This document shows positions 1-7,837 of a DNA stretch of 20,356 nucleotides, in pieces. Location of the stretch: the NCBI GenBank assembly GCA_964441595.1, contig CAYTXM010000007.1, forward strand, positions 1 through 20,356. The letters run 5' to 3'. The DNA comes from DAOVIY01 sp964441595. Its GTDB lineage: Bacteria; Patescibacteriota; Minisyncoccia; UBA6257. The notes beneath the pieces are model-generated. The model was not told the origin of the DNA and did not search any database. It saw only the letters and a list, made by a program, of their open reading frames with translations. How positions within the stretch are numbered: position 1 is the first letter of the stretch; each line of letters starts with the position of its first letter. Both the position numbers and the translations under genes were made by a program.

Positions 1-341
1 ACAGAAAGACGAGCTTTTATAAAATAATCAATAACTCCTAACGCCTTTCCTCTCTCAATATCAGAAGGCTGTCCTAAATTAGAAATAATGATAACCGGAA
101 GTTTTTCCAAAAGCGGATCTTGACGAATTGTCTCTAGAACTTCAAAACCGTTCTTTTTAGGAAGAATTAAATCCAAAAGAATTAAATCAGGCTTTACTCC
201 TTGCTCAGTTAAAAAATTTAACGCTTCATCGCCGTCTGCAGCTCTGATAACTTTAAATGACTCCTTTTCTAATTTCATTCTTAAAACACTGCTCAAAAAA
301 GGATCGTCTTCTATTAATAAAACTATGGGTTTGTTATTCAT
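1..341 (-). CDS. Response regulator receiver domain protein, 3' part cut by window edge
   Basis: The frame opens with ATG at 341 and stays open for 113 codons to the left edge, so the C-terminus is missing. The sequence is a CheY-like receiver domain. Acidic residues E11, D12 and D13 follow beta-1, the phosphoacceptor is D57 in LILLDLILP, and the switch residues are S87 in IIISNLG and K109 in DYFIKAR. Family knowledge: a histidine kinase phosphorylates the Asp and the conformational change is passed to a partner or to a fused output domain. Only about 10 more residues are needed to finish a receiver domain, so whether an output domain follows cannot be seen. The gene has its own extended -10 promoter just upstream and no Shine-Dalgarno sequence. 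It is separated from the 16S unit by a terminator. Confidence 0.93.
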   Translation of the reverse strand, partial: MNNKPIVLLIEDDPFLSSVLRMKLEKESFKVIRAADGDEALNFLTEQGVKPDLILLDLILPKKNGFEVLETIRQDPLLEKLPVIIISNLGQPSDIERGKALGVIDYFIKARLS

Positions 342-361
342 AATTTTTTATTCTAGTAAGT

Positions 362-392
362 ATTATATCAAGTAATAAAATAAAAAACAACC
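362..392 (-). promoter_or_regulatory. Extended -10 promoter for the response regulator
   Basis: On the minus strand TGATATAAT (362-370) is an extended -10 element, with a weak -35-like TTGTTT 17 nt upstream inside the preceding terminator hairpin. The predicted start is near 355, giving a leader of only about 14 nt before the ATG at 341, with no Shine-Dalgarno motif. Confidence 0.6.
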
Positions 393-414
393 TTGTCAAA
401 TAGACAAAGCTGTT
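386..414 (-). terminator. Rho-independent terminator of the 16S rRNA unit (probably bidirectional)
   Basis: Two 12-nt arms (386-397 and 403-414) pair with a 5-nt loop, including some G-U pairs. On the minus strand the hairpin runs into a T-rich tract (371-385). On the plus strand it is also followed by T residues, so it may work both ways. It lies immediately beyond the 16S trailer arm, where the end of the pre-16S transcript is expected. Confidence 0.75.
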
Positions 415-416
415 TT

Positions 417-445
417 TAATTTCAATCCTTTCTGGTTATCCCAAG
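417..445 (-). other. Pre-16S processing stem, trailer arm
   Basis: This stretch is complementary to 2115-2143. The core of 23 bp (423-445 with 2115-2137) is unbroken with two G-U pairs, and it extends by about 5 more pairs across one mismatch. In other bacteria such a duplex brings the two 16S ends together for RNase III cleavage. Here it defines the limits of the precursor. Confidence 0.85.
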
Positions 446-450
446 TGTAA

Positions 451-547
451 TTAGTCTTGTTTTTTGGATGGTAAGACTAACATCCATATCTGCCAGAAAT
501 CTGACAGAATCAACCTAAATATTTTTATCTATAAAAATAGATAAAAA
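451..547 (-). other. Three hairpins in the 16S 3' trailer
   Basis: Inverted repeats lie between the 16S 3' end and the processing stem: 451-458 with 473-480 (8 bp, 14-nt loop), 490-496 with 501-507 (7 bp with one G-U, 4-nt loop), and 522-532 with 537-547 (11 bp perfect, A/T only, 4-nt loop). None has a good U-tract, so I read them as trailer structure, not terminators. Confidence 0.6.
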
Positions 548-555
548 GATTATAT

Positions 556-2103
<1,548 letters not shown>

Positions 2104-2114
2104 AAGATCTTGAT

Positions 2115-2143
2115 CTTGGAATAACCAGAAAAGATTGAACTTA
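2115..2143 (-). other. Pre-16S processing stem, leader arm
   Basis: Complementary to 417-445, as described for the trailer arm. It sits about 12 nt before the predicted mature 5' end, the normal position for the 16S leader strand of an RNase III stem. Confidence 0.85.
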
Positions 2144-2161
2144 TTGAATTGAACTTATTGA
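2134..2161 (-). repeat. Perfect 14-bp tandem duplication in the 16S leader
   Basis: On the plus strand ATTGAACTTATTGA occurs at 2134-2147 and again, without spacing, at 2148-2161. It overlaps the outer end of the processing-stem arm. Confidence 0.9.
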
Positions 2162-2170
2162 CTATTAAAT

Positions 2171-2181
2171 TATCAAAGAGC
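2171..2181 (-). promoter_or_regulatory. boxA antitermination site of the rRNA leader
   Basis: The minus strand reads GCTCTTTGATA, close to the E. coli rRNA boxA (GCTCTTTAACA). It lies between the predicted start site (about 2198) and the 16S gene, as in other rRNA operons, where NusB/S10 bind it to prevent premature termination. Confidence 0.75.
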
Positions 2182-2205
2182 TCCTCTCTAAAGGAGGTAA
2201 TCAAT

Positions 2206-2233
2206 AGTATAAAGGAAAAATTCTGTTTGTCAA
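2206..2233 (-). promoter_or_regulatory. sigma70-type promoter of the 16S rRNA
   Basis: Minus-strand TTGACA (2228-2233), a 16-nt spacer, then TATACT (2206-2211). The -35 is a perfect consensus. The predicted start is near 2198, giving a leader of about 95 nt. The promoter begins 11 nt after the tRNA-Arg gene, with no terminator between, so read-through from the tRNA operon is possible. Confidence 0.85.
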
Positions 2234-2244
2234 ATAAATATTTG

Positions 2245-2316
2245 TGCCCCCGACAGGAATCGAACCTGTATCTAGGGCTTAGGAGTCCCTTGTTCTATCC
2301 GTTGAACTACGAGGGC
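2245..2316 (-). tRNA. tRNA-Arg(CCT)
   Basis: A 72-nt cloverleaf. The acceptor GCCCTCG pairs with CGGGGGC (one G-U), the discriminator is A, the T-loop is TTCGATT and the anticodon loop is CTCCTAA, giving anticodon CCT. The anticodon stem has an A31/G39 mismatch next to the loop. CCA is not encoded. It is the last gene of the four-tRNA operon. Confidence 0.93.
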
Positions 2317-2335
2317 AAAATAAAATTGATAAAAG

Positions 2336-2410
2336 CGCGGGCGACCGGATTTGAACCGGCGACCTCCGCAGTGACAGTGCGGCGTTCTAACCAGGCTGAA
2401 CTACACCCGC
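2336..2410 (-). tRNA. tRNA-Asp(GTC)
   Basis: A 75-nt cloverleaf. The acceptor GCGGGTG pairs with CGCCCGC, the discriminator G fits aspartate, the anticodon arm is CCGCA-CTGTCAC-TGCGG, and the T-loop is TTCAAAT. CCA is not encoded. Six nucleotides separate it from tRNA-Met. Confidence 0.94.
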
Positions 2411-2416
2411 TTTGGG

Positions 2417-2490
2417 TGCCAGGGGTGGGAATCGAACCCACGACCTTAGCTTTATGAGTGCTATGCTCTAACCGACTGAGCTACCCTGGC
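2417..2490 (-). tRNA. tRNA-Met(CAT), elongator or Ile2-type
   Basis: A 74-nt cloverleaf. The acceptor GCCAGGG pairs with CCCTGGC, the discriminator is A, and the anticodon loop CTCATAA gives anticodon CAT. G1-C72 excludes the initiator class. The anticodon stem TAGCA/AGCTA ends in an A31/A39 mismatch. CCA is not encoded. A CAT anticodon can also belong to tRNA-Ile2, which is read after lysidine modification. The loop resembles elongator Met, but identity cannot be settled by eye. Confidence 0.88.
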
Positions 2491-2503
2491 AAAAAAATAA
2501 ATG

Positions 2504-2577
2504 TGGTTGCGGGGGCTGGAATTGCACCAGCGTCTCGAGGTTATGGGCCTCGTGAGATACTACTTCTCCACCCCGCG
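2504..2577 (-). tRNA. Initiator tRNA-fMet(CAT), non-canonical core
   Basis: 74 nt including an encoded CCA. Initiator hallmarks are the unpaired C1xA72 in CGCGGGG/CCCCGCA, A11-U24 in the D-stem, and anticodon CAT. Several usually fixed positions differ. Position 33 is C (loop CCCATAA), the T-loop is TGCAATT so position 55 is G, and the D-loop AGTAGTA is 7 nt and lacks the G18G19 dinucleotide. The anticodon stem CGAGG/CCTCG keeps only two of the three consecutive G-C pairs typical of bacterial initiators. The variable loop is 4 nt. First gene of the tRNA operon. Confidence 0.92.
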
Positions 2578-2583
2578 ATGTTT

Positions 2584-2612
2584 ATTATAAAAGAAAAGTA
2601 GGTTAAATGCAA
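2584..2612 (-). promoter_or_regulatory. sigma70-type promoter of the tRNA operon
   Basis: Minus-strand TTGCAT (2607-2612), a 17-nt spacer, TATAAT (2584-2589). The -10 ends only 6 nt before the first base of the initiator tRNA (2577), so the transcript should begin at or within about 3 nt of the mature 5' end. The -35 starts 3 nt beyond the stop codon of the preceding gene. Confidence 0.85.
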
Positions 2613-2615
2613 CCC

Positions 2616-3107
2616 TCACAAAGTATTTAATAATTCTTCCCAAAATCTTTTATATATACGTATAATTTCTTTTGCTCTATTTTGACTTAAAGAAAAATTT
2701 TTATCCCCAATAATTTTTTCTCTTATATTATGAAGGTTAGATAAAATTTCTAAATTTTGATACCCTCTAAACTTTAATTCATCTAAAATTTTTGTAAAAT
2801 CGCTTTCAACGTACCCCATAAAATTTAATGTTTTTTCCACTATCGCTTCCGCCTTGAGTACTGCTAATTTCCATGAAGATTGATGAGATTCTTTTAAAAG
2901 TTCATCAATTTTTTTCCACCCTTTACGGCTTTTGCCAGATAAAGAAAAAACTGGAACAATCCCCCACCAATTTTGCAATGTTTCTGCCCACTTAGTAAAA
3001 AGTCGTAATTTCCAAGCATAATAAATAGTTCCAATTAATAATCCGCAAGACATTGCGAGACAAAGAAATTTAAAATAAAAAAAATAAATAAAAATAGATT
3101 CAGTCAT
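2616..3107 (-). CDS. Small membrane-anchored protein with helical cytoplasmic domain, function unknown
   Basis: 163 residues. An N-terminal hydrophobic segment (about residues 6-30) is followed by a basic stretch and an alpha-helical domain containing WKLAVLKAEAIVEKTL, a GY motif and a C-terminal FSLSQNRAKEIIRIYKRFWEELL. The arrangement of one membrane helix plus a helical tail recalls conserved CPR membrane proteins whose tail looks HEPN-like. The HEPN catalytic R-x4-6-H is not present, since REKIIGD has no His, so I would not call it a nuclease. Its ATG shares one base with the gatA stop (TAATG), indicating translational coupling at the end of the pilus-lig-gat operon. No name is assigned. 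Confidence 0.8.
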   Translation of the reverse strand: MTESIFIYFFYFKFLCLAMSCGLLIGTIYYAWKLRLFTKWAETLQNWWGIVPVFSLSGKSRKGWKKIDELLKESHQSSWKLAVLKAEAIVEKTLNFMGYVESDFTKILDELKFRGYQNLEILSNLHNIREKIIGDKNFSLSQNRAKEIIRIYKRFWEELLNTL

Positions 3108-4534
3108 TATAAAATAATATCTTCAATTGTTTTTGTTATATTTAATAATGAAAAATCAGAAAGGTACGGTCCAATAATCTGCATATTTATGGGCAAATTA
3201 TCTTCTTGCCCACAAGGTAAATTAATTGCTGGCACTCCGGCAATATTAGCACTCACTGTAAAAATATCTGAGAGATACATTGATAAGGGATCATCAGTTT
3301 TTTCACCAATCTTAAAAGGAAATGTTGGAGAAGTTGGGGTAATGAGAAAATCAACTTCCTGAAAAACTTTATCAAATTCTTGAGCAATTAATTTCCTTAC
3401 CTGTTGAGCTTTCTTATAATAAGCATCATAATACCCGCTTGATAAAACGTAGGTTCCTAAAACTATTCTTCTGCGCACTTCTTCTCCAAATCCTTTTCCT
3501 CGTGTTTTAAAATATAAATCATGTAAATTAATGTCCTGTGATTCATTGTTGATAATTGGAGAATAGCGAATGCCATCAAAACGAGCTAAATTAGAACTTG
3601 CTTCAGCAGGCATTATTATATAATAACAAGGCAAAGCATAAGAAGTGGAAGGCAAACTAACTTCTTTAATAGTTGCTCCTTGAGATTTAATTTTTTCAAT
3701 TACGCCTTCAATAGTTTTTCTGATCTTCTCGTCCAATCCTTTCTGAAAATATTCTTTGGGCAAACCAAACTTAATGCCTTGTAACTTGTAACCTGTAGCT
3801 TGTAACTTATCTGAAAGCATAGGAAGATTTTGAGACGTTGAATCCATTGGGTCTTTACCAGCAATGCTTTTAAAAACTATTTCCGCATCTTCTACACTTT
3901 TAGTAAACGGACCTATAATATCTAAAGACGAAGCCAAAGAAATAAGTCCATAACGCGAAACCGCGCCATAACTTGGCTTAAATCCAACCACTCCGCAAAA
4001 ACCAGCTGGCTGCCTAATTGATCCACCTGTATCTGACCCCAAAGCAAAAACTGACATTTTACTTGCAACAACTGCGGCAGATCCTCCAGAAGAACCGCCT
4101 GGAACTCTTTCCAAATCATGCGGATTTTTTGTTGTGAAAAAAGCTGAATTCTCTGTTGAAGACCCCATAGCAAACTCATCCATATTTGTTTTTCCCAATA
4201 AGATTGCCCCTTGTTCTTTTAATTTTTTTATTACTGTCGCGTCAAATGAAGCAGTATAATTTTCTAATATCTTTGAGCCAGCAGTAGTCTTTACTCCATT
4301 AACCAACATATTATCTTTAACTGCGTAAGGGATTCCTTCTAAAACATTAATATCCTGTCCTTTTTTAATTTTCTCGTCTGTCTTTTTAGCTTGTTGTAAT
4401 GCCTCGTTTTTAGTCAAACTTAAGAATGCTTTGATTACATCATCTTTTGTATCAATTACTTGAAAATAACTATCTATTAATTCAACAGCAGTAATCTTAT
4501 GATTTATTAATTTGTCATGAAGTTCTTTTATCAT
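3107..4534 (-). CDS. gatA: Asp-tRNA(Asn)/Glu-tRNA(Gln) amidotransferase subunit A
   Basis: 475 residues, a normal GatA length. This subunit hydrolyses glutamine (or asparagine) and passes ammonia to GatB, which amidates Glu-tRNA(Gln) and/or Asp-tRNA(Asn). The amidase-signature triad is complete by alignment to the known spacing: K73 in AVKDN, cis-S148 in PGGSSGGS, and nucleophile S172 in GSDTGGSIRQPA. The start ATG at 4534 is 3 nt after the gatC stop, with no Shine-Dalgarno sequence. Residues around 240-250 (KLQATGYKLQG) are encoded by four tandem heptamers (3781-3808) that look like an inserted dispersed repeat. gatB is not in the window. Confidence 0.97.
   Translation of the reverse strand: MIKELHDKLINHKITAVELIDSYFQVIDTKDDVIKAFLSLTKNEALQQAKKTDEKIKKGQDINVLEGIPYAVKDNMLVNGVKTTAGSKILENYTASFDATVIKKLKEQGAILLGKTNMDEFAMGSSTENSAFFTTKNPHDLERVPGGSSGGSAAVVASKMSVFALGSDTGGSIRQPAGFCGVVGFKPSYGAVSRYGLISLASSLDIIGPFTKSVEDAEIVFKSIAGKDPMDSTSQNLPMLSDKLQATGYKLQGIKFGLPKEYFQKGLDEKIRKTIEGVIEKIKSQGATIKEVSLPSTSYALPCYYIIMPAEASSNLARFDGIRYSPIINNESQDINLHDLYFKTRGKGFGEEVRRRIVLGTYVLSSGYYDAYYKKAQQVRKLIAQEFDKVFQEVDFLITPTSPTFPFKIGEKTDDPLSMYLSDIFTVSANIAGVPAINLPCGQEDNLPINMQIIGPYLSDFSLLNITKTIEDIIL
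3781..3808 (-). repeat. Heptamer tandem repeat inside gatA
   Basis: On the plus strand four consecutive 7-mers, GTAACTT, GTAACCT, GTAGCTT and GTAACTT, lie in frame within gatA in the linker between the amidase core and the C-terminal half. Each copy differs from the consensus by at most one base. Confidence 0.85.
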
Positions 4535-4537
4535 AAA

Positions 4538-4822
4538 TTAAAATATTGGTGGTATTTTAAAATAATCATCTTTTAGGCAAGACGCAGATTTTTTTAATTC
4601 CTTGCTTGTATCTTGTTTTTGTTTATCAATTCTATCTTCGCGATAAATATTTTCGAGTAAAGTACCTCCCGTCATTGGTTCTACGCCATCGGTATTTAAC
4701 TTTTGTAATTGTTTTATATAATCTAAAATATTTTCAAGATCTAAAGCAATCTTCTTTTTTTCTTGAGAAGATAATTCTATTCTTGCTAATTTTAGTAAAT
4801 GATCTATTTCTGTAAAATCCAT
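4538..4822 (-). CDS. gatC: Asp-tRNA(Asn)/Glu-tRNA(Gln) amidotransferase subunit C
   Basis: 94 residues, typical for GatC. The start (MDFTEIDHLLKLARIEL) and the central LENILDYIKQLQKLNTDGVEPM match the family pattern, and the C-terminal YFKIPPIF matches the usual F-K-V-P ending that binds GatA. GatC wraps around the GatA/GatB interface and stabilises the complex. The gene starts inside the 3' end of ligA (19-nt overlap) and is followed 3 nt later by gatA. Together with gatA it indicates that Gln-tRNA and/or Asn-tRNA is made by the indirect pathway. Confidence 0.95.
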   Translation of the reverse strand: MDFTEIDHLLKLARIELSSQEKKKIALDLENILDYIKQLQKLNTDGVEPMTGGTLLENIYREDRIDKQKQDTSKELKKSASCLKDDYFKIPPIF

Positions 4823-6903
4823 AAAAATTTTTTCTCGTTAATAATTTTTATTCCCAGTTTTTTTGCCTTGGCATACTTAGTGCCTGGATTTTTTCCTGCA
4901 ATTAAATAATTTGTTTTTGAAGAAAGAGTTTTATTCACTTTACCCCCTTGATTTACTATTTTCTCTTTTGCTTGCTCGCGAGACATTGATTCTAAAACTC
5001 CAGTAATCACAAAAACCAAATCTTCTAATTCTCTCTTTTCTTTTGGAATAAACACAGGTAATAATCTTATGCCTTTTTGTTCAAGATTTTTAAGAAACTC
5101 AATATTTTTTTTATTATTAAACCACTCATACACTGCCTGCCCTACTTTAGGCCCAATAGAAGGAATTTTTTCTAATTCTTCTTGCTTCAAACTAGAACCG
5201 ATTTTAATTAAGTCTTGGATAGAAAATTTATTTGAATGAATTCTTTTTTGAAAATACTTAGCTAAAAGTAAAGCTGTTTCTTCTCCAATATGAAGAATGC
5301 TCAAAGCAAAAAAAAATCGGTTTAATGATATGTTCTTATTCGCTTGAATTGTGGAAATAATATTCTGGCTAGATTTTTCTCCATATCTTTCTAGAGGAGC
5401 AATATCTCCCTCTTTTAAATCAAATAAATCAGCAGCGTTTTGAATTAATCCTTCATCTAAAAATCTATCAATCAATCTTGGTCCAATGCCTTTAATATCA
5501 AATGCCCCTTTTCCAATAAAATGATAAAGTCTTTCCTGGGAACGGGCAGAACAATTCTTGTTAGGACAACGAACTAAAATCCCGCCATCGTCTTCTTTAA
5601 TAGAATATCCGCAAACAGGACATTTTTTAAACATCTGAAAAATCTTTTCTTTTCCAGTACGTAACTCTTTTAAAACTTTTACGACTTGAGGAATAACATC
5701 ACCAGCCCGATTCACTATTACAGTATCCCTAATTTTTATTCCTAATCTTTTTATTTCTTCTTTATTGTGAAGCGTAGCGCGGGTAACAGTTACTCCACTT
5801 ATTTGAACTGGCTTTAAAATCGCTACAGGAGTCAGAACACCTGTTCTACCTACCTGAACAATAATATTTTCTATAATTGTTGTAGCTTCTTTAGAAGGAA
5901 ACTTATAAGCTATCGCTCCGCGTGGAGCTTTACCAACTACTCCTAATTTTTCAAAATACTCATTATTATTTACTATAACAACTACTCCATCAATTTCATA
6001 GGGTAAATTATCCCTTTGTTTTTCTATTTGTTTATGAATAAAAAAAATCTCTTCCAAAGAATCAACTTTCTTATTATCATTGTGGGTTTTAAAGCCAAAT
6101 GCTTTTAAAATTAGATGGGCTTGTTCGTGTGTTTCTTGGCCTAAATCTGTTACTAATTCATAAATATAAGAATCCAGACGGCGGCTTGATGTAACTTTCG
6201 CATCCAACTGCCGTATTGAACCAGCGGCAACATTGCGAGGGTTAGCATAAGAAGGAAGTCCTTGTCTTATTCTTTCTCTGTTAATCCGTTCAAATTCTTT
6301 TTTATCTAAAAGCACTTCTCCTCTCACCTCTAAATTACGAGGAAAATCTTTTTCCAAGCGTGTGGCTATTTTTTTCATTCCCAATTGAATCAAATTATTA
6401 ATAATTTCTTCTTTTTCCAATAGACATAAAGGAATAGCATCAATAGTTTTAAGATTTTGTGTTATATCCTCGCCAATTTTTCCATTTCCACGAGTTGAAC
6501 CAATTTCTAAAATTCCATCGTTATATTCTAAAGAAATTGCTAAACCATCAAATTTATACTCACAATAAAAATCTATTTTAGCTGAAGGTAAAAGAAGTTT
6601 TTTTATTCTTTCATACCAATCATACATATCTTTTTCACTAAAAGCGTCATTTAATGAAAACATCGGAACTTTATGTTCCGTTTTTTTAAAATTCTTCAAT
6701 GGTTTTCCACCTACCCTTTGAGTAGGAGAATCAGGAGTAATAAATTCTGGATATTGCTGTTCTAAATCAAATAGCTCTTTTTTTAAAGAATCCGATGCTT
6801 CGTCTGAGATTATAGATTGATTTAAAACATGGTAAGCATAACGGTATTTTCTTATTGCCTCTCTGAGTTTTTCAATCCTTTTTTTAACTTCCAATTTATT
6901 CAT
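4804..6903 (-). CDS. ligA: NAD-dependent DNA ligase
   Basis: 699 residues. LigA seals nicks during replication and repair using NAD+. Domains in order: an N-terminal Ia domain with YAYHVL; the adenylation domain with catalytic K117 in EYKFDGLA, NPRNVAAGSIRQLD (about 221-234) and YKFPS (333-337); the OB fold; a four-cysteine zinc finger (C428, C431, C446, C451); helix-hairpin-helix repeats; and a C-terminal BRCT domain from about 625. The catalytic motif has Phe where Ile or Val is common (K-F-D-G). The ATG at 6903 lies 6 nt after the preceding pilin-like gene. AGAAGG touches the ATG directly, too close to serve as a Shine-Dalgarno sequence. Confidence 0.97.
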   Translation of the reverse strand: MNKLEVKKRIEKLREAIRKYRYAYHVLNQSIISDEASDSLKKELFDLEQQYPEFITPDSPTQRVGGKPLKNFKKTEHKVPMFSLNDAFSEKDMYDWYERIKKLLLPSAKIDFYCEYKFDGLAISLEYNDGILEIGSTRGNGKIGEDITQNLKTIDAIPLCLLEKEEIINNLIQLGMKKIATRLEKDFPRNLEVRGEVLLDKKEFERINRERIRQGLPSYANPRNVAAGSIRQLDAKVTSSRRLDSYIYELVTDLGQETHEQAHLILKAFGFKTHNDNKKVDSLEEIFFIHKQIEKQRDNLPYEIDGVVVIVNNNEYFEKLGVVGKAPRGAIAYKFPSKEATTIIENIIVQVGRTGVLTPVAILKPVQISGVTVTRATLHNKEEIKRLGIKIRDTVIVNRAGDVIPQVVKVLKELRTGKEKIFQMFKKCPVCGYSIKEDDGGILVRCPNKNCSARSQERLYHFIGKGAFDIKGIGPRLIDRFLDEGLIQNAADLFDLKEGDIAPLERYGEKSSQNIISTIQANKNISLNRFFFALSILHIGEETALLLAKYFQKRIHSNKFSIQDLIKIGSSLKQEELEKIPSIGPKVGQAVYEWFNNKKNIEFLKNLEQKGIRLLPVFIPKEKRELEDLVFVITGVLESMSREQAKEKIVNQGGKVNKTLSSKTNYLIAGKNPGTKYAKAKKLGIKIINEKKFLWILQK

Positions 6904-6909
6904 ACCTTC

Positions 6910-7293
6910 TTAGAAATTAACAAAGTTAACTTCTAATCCACGGCTAACTCTTTTTGAAACTCCAGTAGTTTTAATTTCGCCTGTGGTTGAAAAATTATTC
7001 TGAGAGCTATAATCGGTAGAAGTACCAGTAAGATTGTTCATTACTGGAGCAGAAGCGTCTGGATCATTTAAAGTATTATAAATCTGCCACTCCATAGCTG
7101 AATCAGCAGCATAAAACGCTTTAACAGATTCTGATGTTTCTATAGATTGCCGAAAATCTTTAATAAAAATAGACATTAAAAGTAAAGCAGATGCCATTAC
7201 AGCGCCCAAAATTAAAATACTCATTAAAAAAATCTGGCCAGATGGTCTGTATTCTGTATTATCTGTTGCGTATTGTATATTTAAATTTTTCAT
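6910..7293 (-). CDS. PilX-like type IV pilus accessory protein
   Basis: 127 residues. A single hydrophobic segment (about residues 20-45, SGQIFLMSILILG onward) is followed by KAFYAADSAMEW, the pattern seen after the N-terminal helix of PilX-type minor pilins. The canonical prepilin G-F-T-L-I-E is replaced by S-G-Q-I-F-L-M, so the conserved Glu5 is missing. The C-terminal half is Ser/Thr/Asn-rich. The order PilX-like after PilW-like, PilV-like and GspH-like proteins matches the minor-pilin sets of type IV pili that form a tip or priming complex. The assignment rests on the N-terminus and position. Confidence 0.75.
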   Translation of the reverse strand: MKNLNIQYATDNTEYRPSGQIFLMSILILGAVMASALLLMSIFIKDFRQSIETSESVKAFYAADSAMEWQIYNTLNDPDASAPVMNNLTGTSTDYSSQNNFSTTGEIKTTGVSKRVSRGLEVNFVNF

Positions 7294-7303
7294 AATTAAA
7301 TTT

Positions 7304-7837
7304 CTACTCCACTTCCTCTAAAATTTCTACCCCTAAAGATCGTGGGGTTACAGCGGTTTGCACATTGAAAAAATATTCTTGCTTCTTGACACTGATAGAA
7401 ACTTCCATAACAATTATTACTGACGCTTGTGAATCAGAGGTGCCACCTTTAATGTAAAATTGAAGATGATTAACTTTTAATTGTGGATCTAAAATGGACG
7501 CAAAGGAACCAACTCCAGATAGTTTCTCTAAGGTACCATGTGGCTCATCAAAACGATAGCAGATATTTTGCCAATATCCATCTAAAAAATAATCAAAACA
7601 AATTTTTCTTCTGTTGCCAGTAGGTTCAAAATTCTTTCCAAGCCTAATTGAACGCGCCATGCTTTCCAAAACATTTCTAATATTATTTTCGCTATTTAAA
7701 AGAGCGTAAGCGATTCTTTCTGAACGTATAACTGATATATATACCTGCGAAAGAGCTACAATAACCATTATAAAAAGACTTACTGAAACCAGCACTTCCA
7801 CCAAAGTAAATCCTCTTTGCTTTTTTTTAAATTTCAT
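7304..7837 (-). CDS. Prepilin-like minor pilin (PilW/GspJ type)
   Basis: 177 residues from ATG 7837. A frame also opens at an upstream TTG (7849), but the ATG overlaps the stop of the preceding gene as ATGA and is preferred. The class III signal MKFKKKQRG|FTLVEVLVS has Gly at -1 and Glu at +5, followed by a membrane helix. The next segment (about residues 40-60, ERIAYALLNSENNIRNVLES) and the later beta-rich region with single Cys residues resemble PilW/GspJ minor pilins. Processing by the prepilin peptidase encoded nearby is expected. It shares the run of four consecutive minor-pilin genes, which suggests one tip or priming complex. Confidence 0.85.
   Translation of the reverse strand: MKFKKKQRGFTLVEVLVSVSLFIMVIVALSQVYISVIRSERIAYALLNSENNIRNVLESMARSIRLGKNFEPTGNRRKICFDYFLDGYWQNICYRFDEPHGTLEKLSGVGSFASILDPQLKVNHLQFYIKGGTSDSQASVIIVMEVSISVKKQEYFFNVQTAVTPRSLGVEILEEVE

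Noticed and set aside
2186..2198. Circularly permuted 16S gene, with the anti-SD moved to the 5' side
   Set aside because: Helix 45 and the tail are in the normal place, and the motif lies outside the leader/trailer stem, next to the promoter. I keep only the motif itself as an observation.
2149..2457. Plus-strand open frame of 102 codons containing GFEPATS and GIEPTT
   Set aside because: These peptides are the well-known false translation of the antisense strand of tRNA genes. The frame covers tRNA-Arg, Asp and Met.
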